Shown one piece after another: positions 19,999-28,948 of a DNA stretch of 64,000 nucleotides. Made by a program: the position numbers and the translations under genes. Numbering within the stretch: the stretch's first letter is position 1; every line of letters starts with the position of its first letter. This DNA is from Variovorax paradoxus. Its GTDB lineage: Bacteria; Pseudomonadota; Gammaproteobacteria; Burkholderiales; Burkholderiaceae_C. The DNA lies in assembly GCF_030815975.1 (NCBI RefSeq), contig NZ_JAUSXL010000002.1:434001-498000 (forward strand), written 5' to 3'. The notes under the pieces were generated by a model. It was not told where the DNA came from and ran no database searches. It saw nothing but the letters and a program-made list of their open reading frames with translations.

Positions 19999-20844
19999 AT
20001 GAACACCACCCGTACCCACTCCACCCAGGCCGGCCAGCCCGGTGCGCGCGATCCGTTCGGTGCCCACCTGCGGCACTGGCGCACCCGCCGCCGGCTGAGC
20101 CAGCTCGATCTGGCCCAGGAAGCCGAGGTCTCGACCCGCCACCTGAGCTATGTGGAGACAGGCCGCGCCGCGCCCAGCCGCGAGATGGTGCTGCGCCTGG
20201 CCGAGCGGCTCGACGTTCCGCTGCGCGAGCGCAACGCGCTGCTGGTGGCCGCGGGCTTCGCGCCGATGTACAGGCAGCGCTCGCTCGACGATCCGGCCAT
20301 GGCCTCGGCCCGGCGCGCGGTGGACCTGGTGCTCAAGGGCCATGAACCGTTTCCTGCACTGGCCGTCGATCGGCACTGGAACCTGGTGGCGCACAACGCG
20401 CTGGTGCCGATGCTGATGGCGGGCGCAGCGCCCGAACTGGTGAAGCCGCCCATCAACGTGCTTCGCCTGAGCCTGCATCCCGAGGGGCTGGCTCCGCGCA
20501 TCGCCAATTTCGCGCAGTGGCGCACCCATCTGCTGGAACGGCTGCAGCAGCAGATTGCGGCCACCGGCGACACGGTGCTGCAGGCCCTGCACGACGAACT
20601 CGAAGCCTATCCCGCGCCCCAGGTGAGCCACGACACACCCGCCTCGGACATGGACCTCTCAGGCGTCGTGGTGCCCTTTCAACTGGCCACGCCGAACGGC
20701 GTGCTGAGCTTCATCAGCACCACCACCATCTTCGGCACGCCGGTGGATGTCACTTTGCAGGAACTGGCGGTGGAGTCGTTCTTTCCGGCCGATGCGCAGA
20801 CGGCGGCGGCGCTGGCAGAGATGGCGAAGCAGGCGGCGGGTTGA
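19999..20844 (+). CDS. XRE-family transcriptional regulator with MmyB-like ligand-binding domain
   Basis: A 281-residue DNA-binding protein. An N-terminal helix-turn-helix (FGAHLRHWRTRRRLSQLDLA and STRHLSYVETGRAAPSREMV) is followed by an MmyB-like domain (FPALAVDRHWNLVAHNALVP, a PAS-like fold proposed to bind small molecules, and PVDVTLQELAVESFFPADA at the end). Members often regulate a neighbouring divergent oxidoreductase gene; here the divergent gene is acnA. The frame is open 17 codons further upstream, but homology starts close to MNTTRTHS. Confidence 0.85.
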   Translation: MNTTRTHSTQAGQPGARDPFGAHLRHWRTRRRLSQLDLAQEAEVSTRHLSYVETGRAAPSREMVLRLAERLDVPLRERNALLVAAGFAPMYRQRSLDDPAMASARRAVDLVLKGHEPFPALAVDRHWNLVAHNALVPMLMAGAAPELVKPPINVLRLSLHPEGLAPRIANFAQWRTHLLERLQQQIAATGDTVLQALHDELEAYPAPQVSHDTPASDMDLSGVVVPFQLATPNGVLSFISTTTIFGTPVDVTLQELAVESFFPADAQTAAALAEMAKQAAG

Positions 20845-20866
20845 GGGCTCGGAAGCGAACCCGTAC

Positions 20867-20893
20867 GTAAAAAAGCCCCGCCGAAGCGGGGCT
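20867..20893 (-). terminator. Rho-independent terminator of acnB
   Basis: On the minus strand AGCCCCGC-TTCG-GCGGGGCT is followed by a run of seven T. It sits 29 nt after the acnB stop. In the other direction the tail is CTTGTT, so it may also partly stop the convergent XRE gene. Confidence 0.9.
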
Positions 20894-20921
20894 CTTGTTC
20901 AATGCGCGAAGCGCCTGAGGA

Positions 20922-23510
20922 TCAGGCCGCGACTGCGGCGCCGGCCTCGGTCTTGTAGTCGTCGATCTTGTCGAAGTTCAGGTACTGGTAGATCTGCGCG
21001 CTCGATGCGTCGAGCACGCCCGTTGCGGCCATGTACTCCTCGCGCGTCGGGATGCGGCCCAGGCGCGAGCAGATGGCGGCCAGCTCGGCCGAGCCGAGGT
21101 AGACGTTGGTGTTCTTGCCCAGGCGATTCGGGAAGTTGCGGGTGCTGGTCGACATCACCGTGGCGCCTTCGCGCACCTGCGCCTGGTTGCCCATGCACAG
21201 CGAGCAGCCCGGCATTTCGGTGCGCGCACCGGCGTTGCCGAACACGCCGTAGTGGCCTTCCTCGGTGAGCTGCTGCGCGTCCATCTTGGTGGGCGGTGCG
21301 ATCCACAGCTTGACGGGGATGTCGCGCTTGCCTTCGAGCAGCTTCGACGCGGCGCGGAAGTGGCCGATGTTGGTCATGCACGAGCCGATGAACACTTCGT
21401 CGATGACCGCGCCGGCCACGTCGCTGAGCGTCTTCACGTCGTCAGGGTCGTTCGGGCAGGCCACGATGGGTTCGTGGATCTCGGCCAGGTCGATCTCGAT
21501 CACGGCGGCGTAGTCGGCGTCGGCATCGCCCTTGAGCAGCTGCGGGTCCGCGAGCCAGGCTTCCTGCGCGGCGATGCGGCGTGCCAGCGTGCGGGCGTCG
21601 GCATAGCCTTCGGCAATCATCCACTTCATCAGCGTGATGTTGCTGTTGATGTACTCGATGATCGGTTCCTTGTTCAGGTGCACCGTGCAGCCGGCGGCCG
21701 AGCGCTCTGCGGACGCATCGCTCAGTTCGAAAGCCTGCTCCACCTTCAGGTCCGGCAGGCCTTCGATCTCGAGGATGCGGCCCGAGAAGATGTTCTTCTT
21801 GCCTTGCTTGGCCACCGTCAGCAGACCCGACTTGATGGCGTACAGCGGAATGGCGTTGACCAGGTCGCGCAGCGTGACGCCGGGCTGCATCTTGCCCTTG
21901 AAGCGCACGAGCACCGATTCGGGCATGTCCAGCGGCATCACGCCGGTGGCTGCGGCAAAGGCCACGAGCCCCGAGCCGGCCGGGAAGCTGATGCCGATGG
22001 GAAAGCGGGTGTGGCTGTCGCCGCCGGTGCCCACGGTGTCGGGCGTCAGCAGGCGGTTGAGCCAGGAATGGATCACGCCGTCGCCCGGGCGCAGCGAAAC
22101 GCCGCCGCGGTTGGCCATGAACTCGGGCAGTTCGTGGTGCATCTTGACGTCGACCTTCTTCGGGTACGCCGCCGTGTGGCAGAACGACTGCATCACGAGG
22201 TCGGCCGAGAAGCCCAGGCAGGCCAGGTCCTTGAGCTCGTCGCGCGTCATCGGGCCGGTGGTGTCCTGCGAGCCGACCGAGGTCATCTTGGGTTCGCAAT
22301 ACGTGCCCGGGCGCACGCCGGTGCCTTCGGGCAGGCCGCAGGCGCGGCCGACCATCTTCTGCGCGAGCGAGAAGCCCTTCTTGGTGTCGACCGGGCTGGT
22401 CGGCAGGCGGAACAGCGTCGACACGGGCAGGCCCAGCGCTTCGCGCGCCTTGGTCGTGAGGCCGCGGCCGATGATCAGCGGAATGCGGCCGCCGGCGCGC
22501 ACTTCGTCGAACAGCACGTCGCTCTTGACGGCGAATTCGGCGATGACCTTGCCCTCCTTCAGCGCCTTGCCCTCATAGGGACGCAGCTCGACCACGTCGC
22601 CCATGTTCATCTGGCTCACGTCGAGCTCGATGGGCAGTGCGCCCGAGTCTTCCATGGTGTTGTAGAAGATCGGCGCGATCTTGCCGCCGAGGCAGACGCC
22701 GCCGAAGCGCTTGTTGGGCACGAAGGGAATGTCTTCGCCGGTGAACCACAGCACCGAGTTGGTGGCGCTCTTGCGCGACGAACCCGTGCCGACCACGTCG
22801 CCGGCATAGGCCACGAGGTGGCCGCGCGCGCGCAGGTCTTCGATGAACTTCACCGGGCCGCGCTTGCCGTCTTCTTCAGGGACGATGCCGGGGCGGGCGT
22901 TCTTGTGCATCGCCAGCGCGTGCATCGGAATGTCGGGACGCGTGGTGGCGTCGGGTGCGGGAGAAAGGTCGTCGGTGTTGATTTCACCGGCCACCTTGAA
23001 GATGCTGACTGTGATGCTTTGCGGCACTTCGGGACGGCTGGTGAACCATTCGGCATCGGCCCAGCTTTGCAGCACGCCCTTGGCGTGCACGTTGCCCTTG
23101 TCGGCCTTTTCCTTGACGTCATGGAACTGGTCGAACATCAACAAGGTTTTCTTCAGGCCCTCGGCCGCCGTGCTGCCTACTTCGGCGTCGTCGAGCAGGT
23201 CGATCATCGGGCTGATGTTGTAGCCGCCGAGCATGGTGCCGAGCAGTTCGGTGGCACGGGCGCGCGAGATGAACGCGTTCTTCTCGGTACCGTGGGCCAC
23301 GGCCGCCAGGTAGCTCGCCTTGACCTTGGCCGCGTCATCGACGCCGGCGGGCACGCGATGGGTGAGCAGATCGAGCAGGAAGGCACCGTCTTTGGCATTC
23401 GCGCTCTTGAGGAGCTCGATCGCTTCGGCGGTTTGCTTCGCGCTCAATGGCAGCGGCGGAATGCCGAGCGCGGCGCGTTCGGCAACATGGTCAACGTAGG
23501 CTTGCAACAT
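20922..23510 (-). CDS. acnB: bifunctional aconitate hydratase 2/2-methylisocitrate dehydratase
   Basis: Main vegetative aconitase, 862 residues, the usual AcnB length. N-terminal HEAT-like domain ([20 protein letters not shown]), then the swivelling domain and catalytic domains. Cluster-binding cysteines lie in [20 protein letters not shown] and [14 protein letters not shown], and the DSHTRF motif in [13 protein letters not shown]. The start is chosen at MLQAYVDH; 22 upstream codons are open but unlike the family. It is the last gene of a minus-strand run mdh-tam-CitE-like-periplasmic protein-acnB. Confidence 0.97.
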   Translation of the reverse strand: MLQAYVDHVAERAALGIPPLPLSAKQTAEAIELLKSANAKDGAFLLDLLTHRVPAGVDDAAKVKASYLAAVAHGTEKNAFISRARATELLGTMLGGYNISPMIDLLDDAEVGSTAAEGLKKTLLMFDQFHDVKEKADKGNVHAKGVLQSWADAEWFTSRPEVPQSITVSIFKVAGEINTDDLSPAPDATTRPDIPMHALAMHKNARPGIVPEEDGKRGPVKFIEDLRARGHLVAYAGDVVGTGSSRKSATNSVLWFTGEDIPFVPNKRFGGVCLGGKIAPIFYNTMEDSGALPIELDVSQMNMGDVVELRPYEGKALKEGKVIAEFAVKSDVLFDEVRAGGRIPLIIGRGLTTKAREALGLPVSTLFRLPTSPVDTKKGFSLAQKMVGRACGLPEGTGVRPGTYCEPKMTSVGSQDTTGPMTRDELKDLACLGFSADLVMQSFCHTAAYPKKVDVKMHHELPEFMANRGGVSLRPGDGVIHSWLNRLLTPDTVGTGGDSHTRFPIGISFPAGSGLVAFAAATGVMPLDMPESVLVRFKGKMQPGVTLRDLVNAIPLYAIKSGLLTVAKQGKKNIFSGRILEIEGLPDLKVEQAFELSDASAERSAAGCTVHLNKEPIIEYINSNITLMKWMIAEGYADARTLARRIAAQEAWLADPQLLKGDADADYAAVIEIDLAEIHEPIVACPNDPDDVKTLSDVAGAVIDEVFIGSCMTNIGHFRAASKLLEGKRDIPVKLWIAPPTKMDAQQLTEEGHYGVFGNAGARTEMPGCSLCMGNQAQVREGATVMSTSTRNFPNRLGKNTNVYLGSAELAAICSRLGRIPTREEYMAATGVLDASSAQIYQYLNFDKIDDYKTEAGAAVAA

Positions 23511-23591
23511 CTTCTTTTCTCCGGAAACTGGCTGGCTGGCGGGCGTGCGGTACGGCAAGCAAGAGCCGCGCCGCACCCCGTGTGTGGACTC

Positions 23592-24131
23592 TTACTTCTT
23601 GGCCGCGTCGGCGCCTTCGAACAGGCTCTTGGGCGGGTTCTTCTTCATTTCTTCGGCAAACGCGACCTGCTCTGCCGTCTGGCATTCGTCGGCAATGCGC
23701 AGGCCGGCCTTCTGGTTCATCAGCATCGACTTGTTGCCCAGCTGCAGCCACATGGCGCCGGCACGGGGGTCTTCGAGGCGGATGGCGCCGGTGCGGCTTT
23801 CGACCGGGTGCATGCGGTACTTCACGCCCTTGGTCGACACGTTGAAGAAGCCGGGCTTCTTCTCGTCGGGCGCCACGGTCACGTCGGCGCCGAGTTCGCA
23901 CTGGGCCTTGCCGACGGAAACGCGCTGGGCCACGGCCAGGTCGGCGTCGGTCAGCACGATGTTGGTTTCATCGGCAACGGGCGTGACTTCCTCGACGGCC
24001 TTGGCGGCCTTGCGGGTGACCTGCTTCTTGGCGGGCGCCTTCTTGGCTTCGGACTTGGCCGGGGTGGTCTGCGCCGTGGCGGCGAACGGGAGCGCCAGGG
24101 CCAGGGCGGCGATCAGGGCAATTTTCTTCAT
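23592..24131 (-). CDS. conserved periplasmic/exported protein, unknown function
   Basis: A 179-residue protein with a clear Sec signal peptide (MKKIALIAALALALPFAATAQ, cut after the Ala-Gln region), then an Ala/Lys-rich linker (KSEAKKAPAKKQVTRKAAK) and a folded domain with DLAVAQRVSVGKAQCELGAD, TKGVKYRMHPVESRTGAI and MWLQLGNKSMLMNQKAGLRI. Two cysteines (in AQCELG and DECQTA) could form a disulphide. The domain is a conserved type in Comamonadaceae, as I remember it, but no function is known. It is located 34 nt after the CitE-like gene and 81 nt before acnB. Confidence 0.8.
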   Translation of the reverse strand: MKKIALIAALALALPFAATAQTTPAKSEAKKAPAKKQVTRKAAKAVEEVTPVADETNIVLTDADLAVAQRVSVGKAQCELGADVTVAPDEKKPGFFNVSTKGVKYRMHPVESRTGAIRLEDPRAGAMWLQLGNKSMLMNQKAGLRIADECQTAEQVAFAEEMKKNPPKSLFEGADAAKK

Positions 24132-24165
24132 GGGTGGTGTTTCCTTGAGGCTGGATTCGGAAGTT

Positions 24166-25164
24166 TCAGGAGGCCGCGAGTGCAAACCAGGCTTTTGCCT
24201 CTGGAGGCAGCGCGCGCCCTGTTGCGTGGGCACGTGTCAGCACTTGCCAGAAATGGCGATAGCTCGCGCGGTCGTGCAATGTGCCATCAATTTGGGTCGG
24301 AGCCCAATCTGCGAGGGCCGCATTTGTAATGATTCTTGTGGCAATTTGAATTTGGGCCTCGTCCGGCGCAAAAGCCTCCAGGATGGGGCGGATCTGGTTC
24401 GGATGGATGCTCCACATGCGCGTATAGCCGAATTCGGCGGCTGCCTTGCGGGCTGCCGTGCGCATGGCATCGGTGTTGCTGAACTCGGTGACCACGCAGT
24501 GCGAGGGCACCTTGCCGTACGCATGCGCGGCGGATGCGATGGCCAGCTTGGCACGCACCACCAGCGGATGCGTGAACTGCCCGACCGCGCCCATGCCCTC
24601 GGCAGGAATGGCGCCCGCATGGGCAGAAACGAAGTCCATCAAGCCGAAGCTCAGCGATTGCAAGCGCGGATGTGACGCAATGTCGAACGCGTTGTGCACA
24701 GCCAGCGGCGATTCGATCAGCACATGCAGCGGCAGCGCATCGGCATCTGCCGCCTCGAGCGCCGCCACCGCCTGGGCCACATCGGCCACGGATTCCACCT
24801 TGGGCACCATCAGGTGGCTGAGCCGGTGGCCGGCGCGGCCGGCTATGGTGACCACGTCGCCGGCGAAGGCGGGATGGTCCACCGGGTGAACGCGCACGCC
24901 CACCCGCATGCCCGGCCTGGCGGCTAGCGCGAGTTCGGTCACGAGCGCGGCATGCTCCGCCTCGCCGCCCACGGGGGCGCCGTCTTCGCAGTCGAGGGTG
25001 ACGTCGAACACGCAGGCGCCGAATTCGTCGGCCATCTCGGCCTGCAGCGCGAGGCTCTTCTTCATGCGGGCTTCGACGCCGCTGTAGTGGTCGCACACGG
25101 GCAACGTCACGGCGCCGGCCTGCGCGCCAAGCAGCACTTCACCCGGATGCATTGTTTTCGTCAT
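24166..25164 (-). CDS. HpcH/HpaI aldolase/citrate lyase (CitE-like) family protein
   Basis: A 332-residue TIM-barrel protein related to the beta subunit of citrate lyase and to CoA-ester lyases such as malyl-CoA or citramalyl-CoA lyase. Metal and substrate motifs are seen in FDVTLDCEDGAPVGGEAEHA, VGVRVHPVDHPAFAGD, LMVPKVESVADVAQAV, HVLIESPLAVHNAFDI and MWSIHPNQIRPILEAF. No CitD, CitF or CitC partner is present, so it is not a classical citrate lyase. The ATG overlaps the tam stop (ATGA); MHPGEV five codons later is an alternative start. A TCA-linked acyl-CoA reaction is inferred. Confidence 0.85.
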   Translation of the reverse strand: MTKTMHPGEVLLGAQAGAVTLPVCDHYSGVEARMKKSLALQAEMADEFGACVFDVTLDCEDGAPVGGEAEHAALVTELALAARPGMRVGVRVHPVDHPAFAGDVVTIAGRAGHRLSHLMVPKVESVADVAQAVAALEAADADALPLHVLIESPLAVHNAFDIASHPRLQSLSFGLMDFVSAHAGAIPAEGMGAVGQFTHPLVVRAKLAIASAAHAYGKVPSHCVVTEFSNTDAMRTAARKAAAEFGYTRMWSIHPNQIRPILEAFAPDEAQIQIATRIITNAALADWAPTQIDGTLHDRASYRHFWQVLTRAHATGRALPPEAKAWFALAAS

Positions 25165-25937
25165 GCTTTTCTCTGCGCCACGATGAACATGCGCGGGAAC
25201 GCCAGCAATCGCTTGCCGTCGGTACGGGCCGGATAGGCCTGGTCCACGCGGCGCTCGTATTCGGCCAGGTAGCTGGCCTGCAAGTCGGCCGGCAGGCGGT
25301 CGACAAAGGGCTTCAGCCCCGTGCCGCGCACCCACTCGACAATGGCCGCGGCATCGGCCATGGGGTGCTGGTAGATGGTGTGCCACACATCGACCCTGGC
25401 CGCGTCGGGTGCGAGCAGGTCGTAATAGCCGCCGAGCGGCAGCAGCAGGGTGCGCAGCCGGTCGGCATTGCCGATGGGCTCGGCCCAGGGCGCCTCGGCA
25501 GCCACGGCCCGCATCAGGCGGTGCGTGGGCTCCTCGCGATTGTCGGGCATCTGGAGGGCAAGCACGCCACCCGGGGCCAGCGCAGCGAACAGGCGCGGGA
25601 TCAGCGTCTGGTGATCCGGCACCCACTGCAGGGCCGCGTTGGCGTAAATGAGGTCGGGCGCTTCTTGCGGCGCCCAGGTCGCGATGTCGCTCAACTCGAA
25701 GCGCGCCTGCGGCAGGCGCTCGCGCGCGCTGGCCAGCATGGCTTCGGAGTTGTCGGTCCCGGTGACTTGCGCCTGCGGGAACCGGTGGGCCAGCAGTTCG
25801 GTGGAATTGCCCGGGCCGCAGCCGAGGTCGACCACGCGGGCCGCCTCCGGCAACGGCACCCGCGCCAGGAGTTCCTGTGCGGGGCGGGTGCGCTCGTCCT
25901 CGTAGCGACGGTAGAGCGCGGGGTTCCAGTCGAGCAT
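25161..25937 (-). CDS. tam: trans-aconitate 2-methyltransferase
   Basis: SAM-dependent methyltransferase that methylates trans-aconitate, a spontaneous isomer that inhibits aconitase. The 258-residue protein begins MLDWNPALYRRYEDERTRPA and carries the SAM motif VVDLGCGPGNSTELLA, GTDNSEAMLASARERLP, then DLIYANAALQWVPDH, a close match to the E. coli Tam pattern. Placement between malate dehydrogenase and the aconitase genes fits the function. Start lies 15 nt after mdh. Confidence 0.93.
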   Translation of the reverse strand: MLDWNPALYRRYEDERTRPAQELLARVPLPEAARVVDLGCGPGNSTELLAHRFPQAQVTGTDNSEAMLASARERLPQARFELSDIATWAPQEAPDLIYANAALQWVPDHQTLIPRLFAALAPGGVLALQMPDNREEPTHRLMRAVAAEAPWAEPIGNADRLRTLLLPLGGYYDLLAPDAARVDVWHTIYQHPMADAAAIVEWVRGTGLKPFVDRLPADLQASYLAEYERRVDQAYPARTDGKRLLAFPRMFIVAQRKA

Positions 25938-25952
25938 GCCGGCCGGTCCTGC

Positions 25953-26939
25953 TTAGATCAGGTGCGCAACGCCGGCTTGTTCGCCTTGCAGCTCTTCGAG
26001 CGTCTTGTTGATGCGTTCCTGGCTGAAGGCATCGATTTCCAGGCCTTCGACCAGCTTGTACTCGCCGTTTTCGCAGGTGACCGGGAAGCCGAACATCGTG
26101 TCCTTCGGAATGCCGTACTGGCCGTCCGACGGAATGCCCATGGTGACCCACTTGCCGTTGGTGCCCAGGGCCCAGTCGCGCATGTGGTCGATGGCGGCGT
26201 TGGCGGCCGAGGCAGCCGACGACAGGCCGCGCGCTTCGATGATGGCTGCGCCGCGCTTGCCGACGGTCGGCAGGAAGGTGTTGGCGTTCCATTCCTGGTC
26301 GTTGATCAGCTTGGCAACGCTTTCGCCCTTGATGGTGGCAAAGCGGTAGTCGGCGTACATCGTGGGCGAGTGGTTGCCCCAGACGACGAGCTTCTCGATG
26401 TCGGCCACGGCCTTGCCGGTCTTGGCGGCGATCTGGCTGGCAGCGCGGTTGTGGTCCAGGCGCAGCATGGCGGTGAAGTTCTTGCGCGGCAGGTCGGGGG
26501 CGCTCTTCATCGCGATGTAGGCGTTGGTGTTGGCCGGGTTGCCGACCACCAGCACCTTGACGTTGCGGCTGGCCACGGCGTTCAGCGCCTTGCCCTGGGC
26601 CGTGAAGATGGCGCCATTGACGGCCAGCAGTTCGGCACGCTCCATGCCCGGGCCGCGCGGACGCGAACCGACCAGGAGGGCGTAGTCGGCATCCTTGAAG
26701 GCGGTCATCGGGTCGCCGTGGGCTTCCATGCCGGCCAGCAGCGGGAAGGCGCAGTCGTCGAGCTCCATCATCACGCCCTTGAGCGCCTTCTGGGCTTTCT
26801 CGTCGGGGATTTCGAGCAGTTGCAGGATGACCGGCTGGTCTTTGCCGAGCATTTCGCCGGACGCGATACGGAACAACAGGGCGTAACCGATTTGGCCGGC
26901 GGCACCGGTGACGGCAACGCGGACGGGTTTTTTGCTCAT
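25953..26939 (-). CDS. mdh: malate dehydrogenase
   Basis: NAD-dependent oxidation of malate to oxaloacetate. The 328-residue protein is of the type 2 (cytosolic/beta-proteobacterial) group: [20 protein letters not shown] binds [23 protein letters not shown] contains the mobile-loop arginines, [13 protein letters not shown] precedes the [18 protein letters not shown] region, and the catalytic His is in [14 protein letters not shown]. It is divergent from the gntR gene and probably first in the run to acnB. A TAAAAT at 27044-27039 on the minus strand could be its -10. Confidence 0.97.
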   Translation of the reverse strand: MSKKPVRVAVTGAAGQIGYALLFRIASGEMLGKDQPVILQLLEIPDEKAQKALKGVMMELDDCAFPLLAGMEAHGDPMTAFKDADYALLVGSRPRGPGMERAELLAVNGAIFTAQGKALNAVASRNVKVLVVGNPANTNAYIAMKSAPDLPRKNFTAMLRLDHNRAASQIAAKTGKAVADIEKLVVWGNHSPTMYADYRFATIKGESVAKLINDQEWNANTFLPTVGKRGAAIIEARGLSSAASAANAAIDHMRDWALGTNGKWVTMGIPSDGQYGIPKDTMFGFPVTCENGEYKLVEGLEIDAFSQERINKTLEELQGEQAGVAHLI

Positions 26940-27071
26940 GGGAAGACTCCAGAAGATGATGAAACGGTATCGGCGGGCGCGCGGGGCGCCGATGGTCCTG
27001 CAGGGCGGGAATCCTTCCCGCGGCGCGGACCGGCCCGCATTTTAAGCCGATTCGATGAGCCTCGTCTTATG

Positions 27072-27083
27072 TCTTATATAAGA
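27072..27083. promoter_or_regulatory. perfect palindrome, candidate GntR operator
   Basis: TCTTATATAAGA is a perfect 12-bp palindrome in the 183-nt space between mdh and gntR; a further TCTTAT half-site lies at 27065-27070. It overlaps the probable -10 of gntR and lies upstream of mdh, so binding could control both. GntR-family sites are usually short palindromes of this kind. Confidence 0.55.
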
Positions 27084-27122
27084 TATGCTCCAAGGTTCCG
27101 CCACGGCGCACCCACCGCTGCC

Positions 27123-27881
27123 ATGAATGCCTCCTCCGTCCTCGAAGATTCCGCGACGCCCTCCTTCAGTCCGCTCTACCAGCAGATCAAGACTCTGATC
27201 CTGCAGAGCCTGCAGGCCGGCGAGTGGAAGCCCGGCGAGCCGATTCCGAGCGAGATGGATCTTGCGGTGCGCTACCGCGTGAGCCAGGGCACGGTGCGCA
27301 AGGCCATCGACGAGCTCTCGGCCGAAAACCTCGTGGTGCGGCGCCAGGGCAAGGGCACCTTCGTCGCCACGCATGCCGAGCAGCATGTGCAGTACCGCTT
27401 TCTCAAGCTCGTGCCCGACGTCGGCACCCCCAGCTCCGAAGGCCCGGCCGAGCGCACCATCGTTGATTGCCGCCGCCAGCGCGCCTCGGCCGACGTGGCG
27501 CGCGCGCTGGGCCTGCGCACGGGCGACGCGGTGCTGCAGGTGCGGCGCGTGCTCGCCTATGCGGGCGTGCCCACCATCCTCGAGGATCTCTGGCTTCCGG
27601 GTGCGCCTTTCAAGGGCCTCACCGCCGAGCGGCTGCGGGCCTGGCCGGGTCCGATGTACGCGATGTTCGAAACCGAATTCGGCGTGCGCATGGTGCGCGC
27701 CGAAGAAAAAATCCGCGCCGTGCTGCCCGATGCGGAGCAGGCCGCGCTGCTCGACGTGCCGCTGCAGATGCCTTTGCTGAGCGTGGAGCGCCTCGCTCAC
27801 ACCTACCACGACATGCCGATGGAATTGCGCCGCGGCCTGTATCGCACCGACACACACCACTACCGCAACCAGCTCGGTTGA
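27123..27881 (+). CDS. GntR-family (HutC-type) transcriptional regulator
   Basis: A 252-residue regulator. The winged helix domain occupies residues 15-85: SPLYQQIKTLILQSLQAGEW, KPGEPIPSEMDLAVRYRVSQ and GTVRKAIDELSAENLVVRRQ with GKGTFV. The UTRA ligand-binding domain follows (residues 100-245), with LEDLWLPGAPFKGLT and MELRRGLYRTDTHHYRNQL, the usual HutC-like end. It sits between mdh (divergent) and sdhCDAB (same strand), so control of the TCA genes by a carboxylate or sugar-phosphate ligand is inferred. Confidence 0.9.
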   Translation: MNASSVLEDSATPSFSPLYQQIKTLILQSLQAGEWKPGEPIPSEMDLAVRYRVSQGTVRKAIDELSAENLVVRRQGKGTFVATHAEQHVQYRFLKLVPDVGTPSSEGPAERTIVDCRRQRASADVARALGLRTGDAVLQVRRVLAYAGVPTILEDLWLPGAPFKGLTAERLRAWPGPMYAMFETEFGVRMVRAEEKIRAVLPDAEQAALLDVPLQMPLLSVERLAHTYHDMPMELRRGLYRTDTHHYRNQLG

Positions 27882-28106
27882 GCGCGCATCCAGATGGCAT
27901 CACGACTCAACCGCATCGCGGGACCCAAGACCCGGGCGCAACACGCTGCGAACTCGATAGCATCCGACTGCAGCGCTGCGCCGACACGGGCACCTCCGCC
28001 ACGCAATGGTGCATTGCAATAGAATTTTGCGTTGTTTGCATTCCCCAGAAGAAACAAAAGCGTTCGCTCTCAGAACAAGCCACAAAGCCACGAAAGCCTC
28101 CCCCCA

Positions 28107-28553
28107 ATGACAGAGCTTGCAACTCCTCCCCGGCCGCCGCGCCGCGAATTCCGAAACATCAACGCCTTCACCGATCTCACGACCTACCGGCTGCCGCCGG
28201 CCGGCATCGTGTCGATCCTGCACCGCGTGAGCGGCGTGATCATGTTCCTGCTGCTGCCGTTCATCATCTGGATGTTCGACACCTCGCTTTCGTCCGATTA
28301 CTCCTTCGCCAGGTTCAAGGCCGCGTTCAACAGCGGCCTTGGTTTCGTTCCGGGCTGGTTCATCAAGCTGGTGGCTCTCGCGCTGATCTGGGCCTACCTG
28401 CACCACTTCATCGCCGGCCTGCGCCACCTCTGGATGGACGTGAGCCACGCCGCCGTCACCAAGGAGTTCGGCCACACCTCGGCCGTGGTCACGCTGGCCC
28501 TGAGCATCCTGCTCACCGTGGTGCTCGGCGCCAAGCTGTTCGGCCTGTACTGA
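28107..28553 (+). CDS. sdhC: succinate dehydrogenase cytochrome b556 subunit
   Basis: Membrane anchor of complex II with three predicted helices, 148 residues. The N-terminal DLTTYRLPPAGIVSILHRVS contains the quinone-site Ser and Arg (SILHR), and HHFIAGLRHLWMD holds the haem-ligand His. The start MTELATPP is used; 25 open codons upstream are non-homologous. First gene of sdhCDAB-sdhE-gltA; a 225-nt space separates it from gntR. Confidence 0.95.
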   Translation: MTELATPPRPPRREFRNINAFTDLTTYRLPPAGIVSILHRVSGVIMFLLLPFIIWMFDTSLSSDYSFARFKAAFNSGLGFVPGWFIKLVALALIWAYLHHFIAGLRHLWMDVSHAAVTKEFGHTSAVVTLALSILLTVVLGAKLFGLY

Positions 28554-28566
28554 GAAGGAGCCCACC

Positions 28567-28932
28567 ATGTCTGTGAACTACGGCTCCAAGCGCATCGTCG
28601 TCGGTGCACATTACGGTCTGCGCGACTGGCTCAGCCAGCGCATCACCGGCGGCCTGATGGCGCTCTTCACGATCATCCTGCTCGCGCAGCTGATCTTCTC
28701 GCGCGGCCCCATCGGCTACGACCTCTGGGCCGGCATCTTCGCCGCGCAGTGGATGAAGGTGCTGACCTTCTCGGTGATCGTCGCCCTGCTCTATCACGTG
28801 TGGGTCGGCATGCGCGACGTGTGGATGGACTACGTCCAGCCCGTCGGCATTCGCCTTGCCCTGCAAATTTTCACCATCGTCTGGCTTGTCGGTTGTGCGG
28901 GTTGGGCCATTCAAGTGCTTTGGAAGATCTGA
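28567..28932 (+). CDS. sdhD: succinate dehydrogenase membrane anchor subunit
   Basis: Second anchor of complex II, 121 residues with three hydrophobic helices. RIVVGAHYGLRDWLSQRITG starts the protein, and LLYHVWVGMRDVWMDYVQPV contains the His ligand and Asp/Tyr near the quinone site. An AGAAGGAG Shine-Dalgarno precedes it; 13 nt separate it from sdhC. Confidence 0.95.
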   Translation: MSVNYGSKRIVVGAHYGLRDWLSQRITGGLMALFTIILLAQLIFSRGPIGYDLWAGIFAAQWMKVLTFSVIVALLYHVWVGMRDVWMDYVQPVGIRLALQIFTIVWLVGCAGWAIQVLWKI

Positions 28933-28948
28933 GGACCCCATCCCCACC

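Noticed and set aside
19831..20084. A minus-strand coding-like frame ending WLAAYHPKEIRRTRGG
   Set aside because: It lacks a start and ribosome site of its own, and it runs into the XRE gene on the other strand. It might be a gene remnant, but evidence is too weak.
24166..26292. An open frame that spans the CitE-like, tam and mdh region as one 708-residue protein
   Set aside because: Only the CitE-like part is real in this frame; the tam and mdh parts are out of frame.
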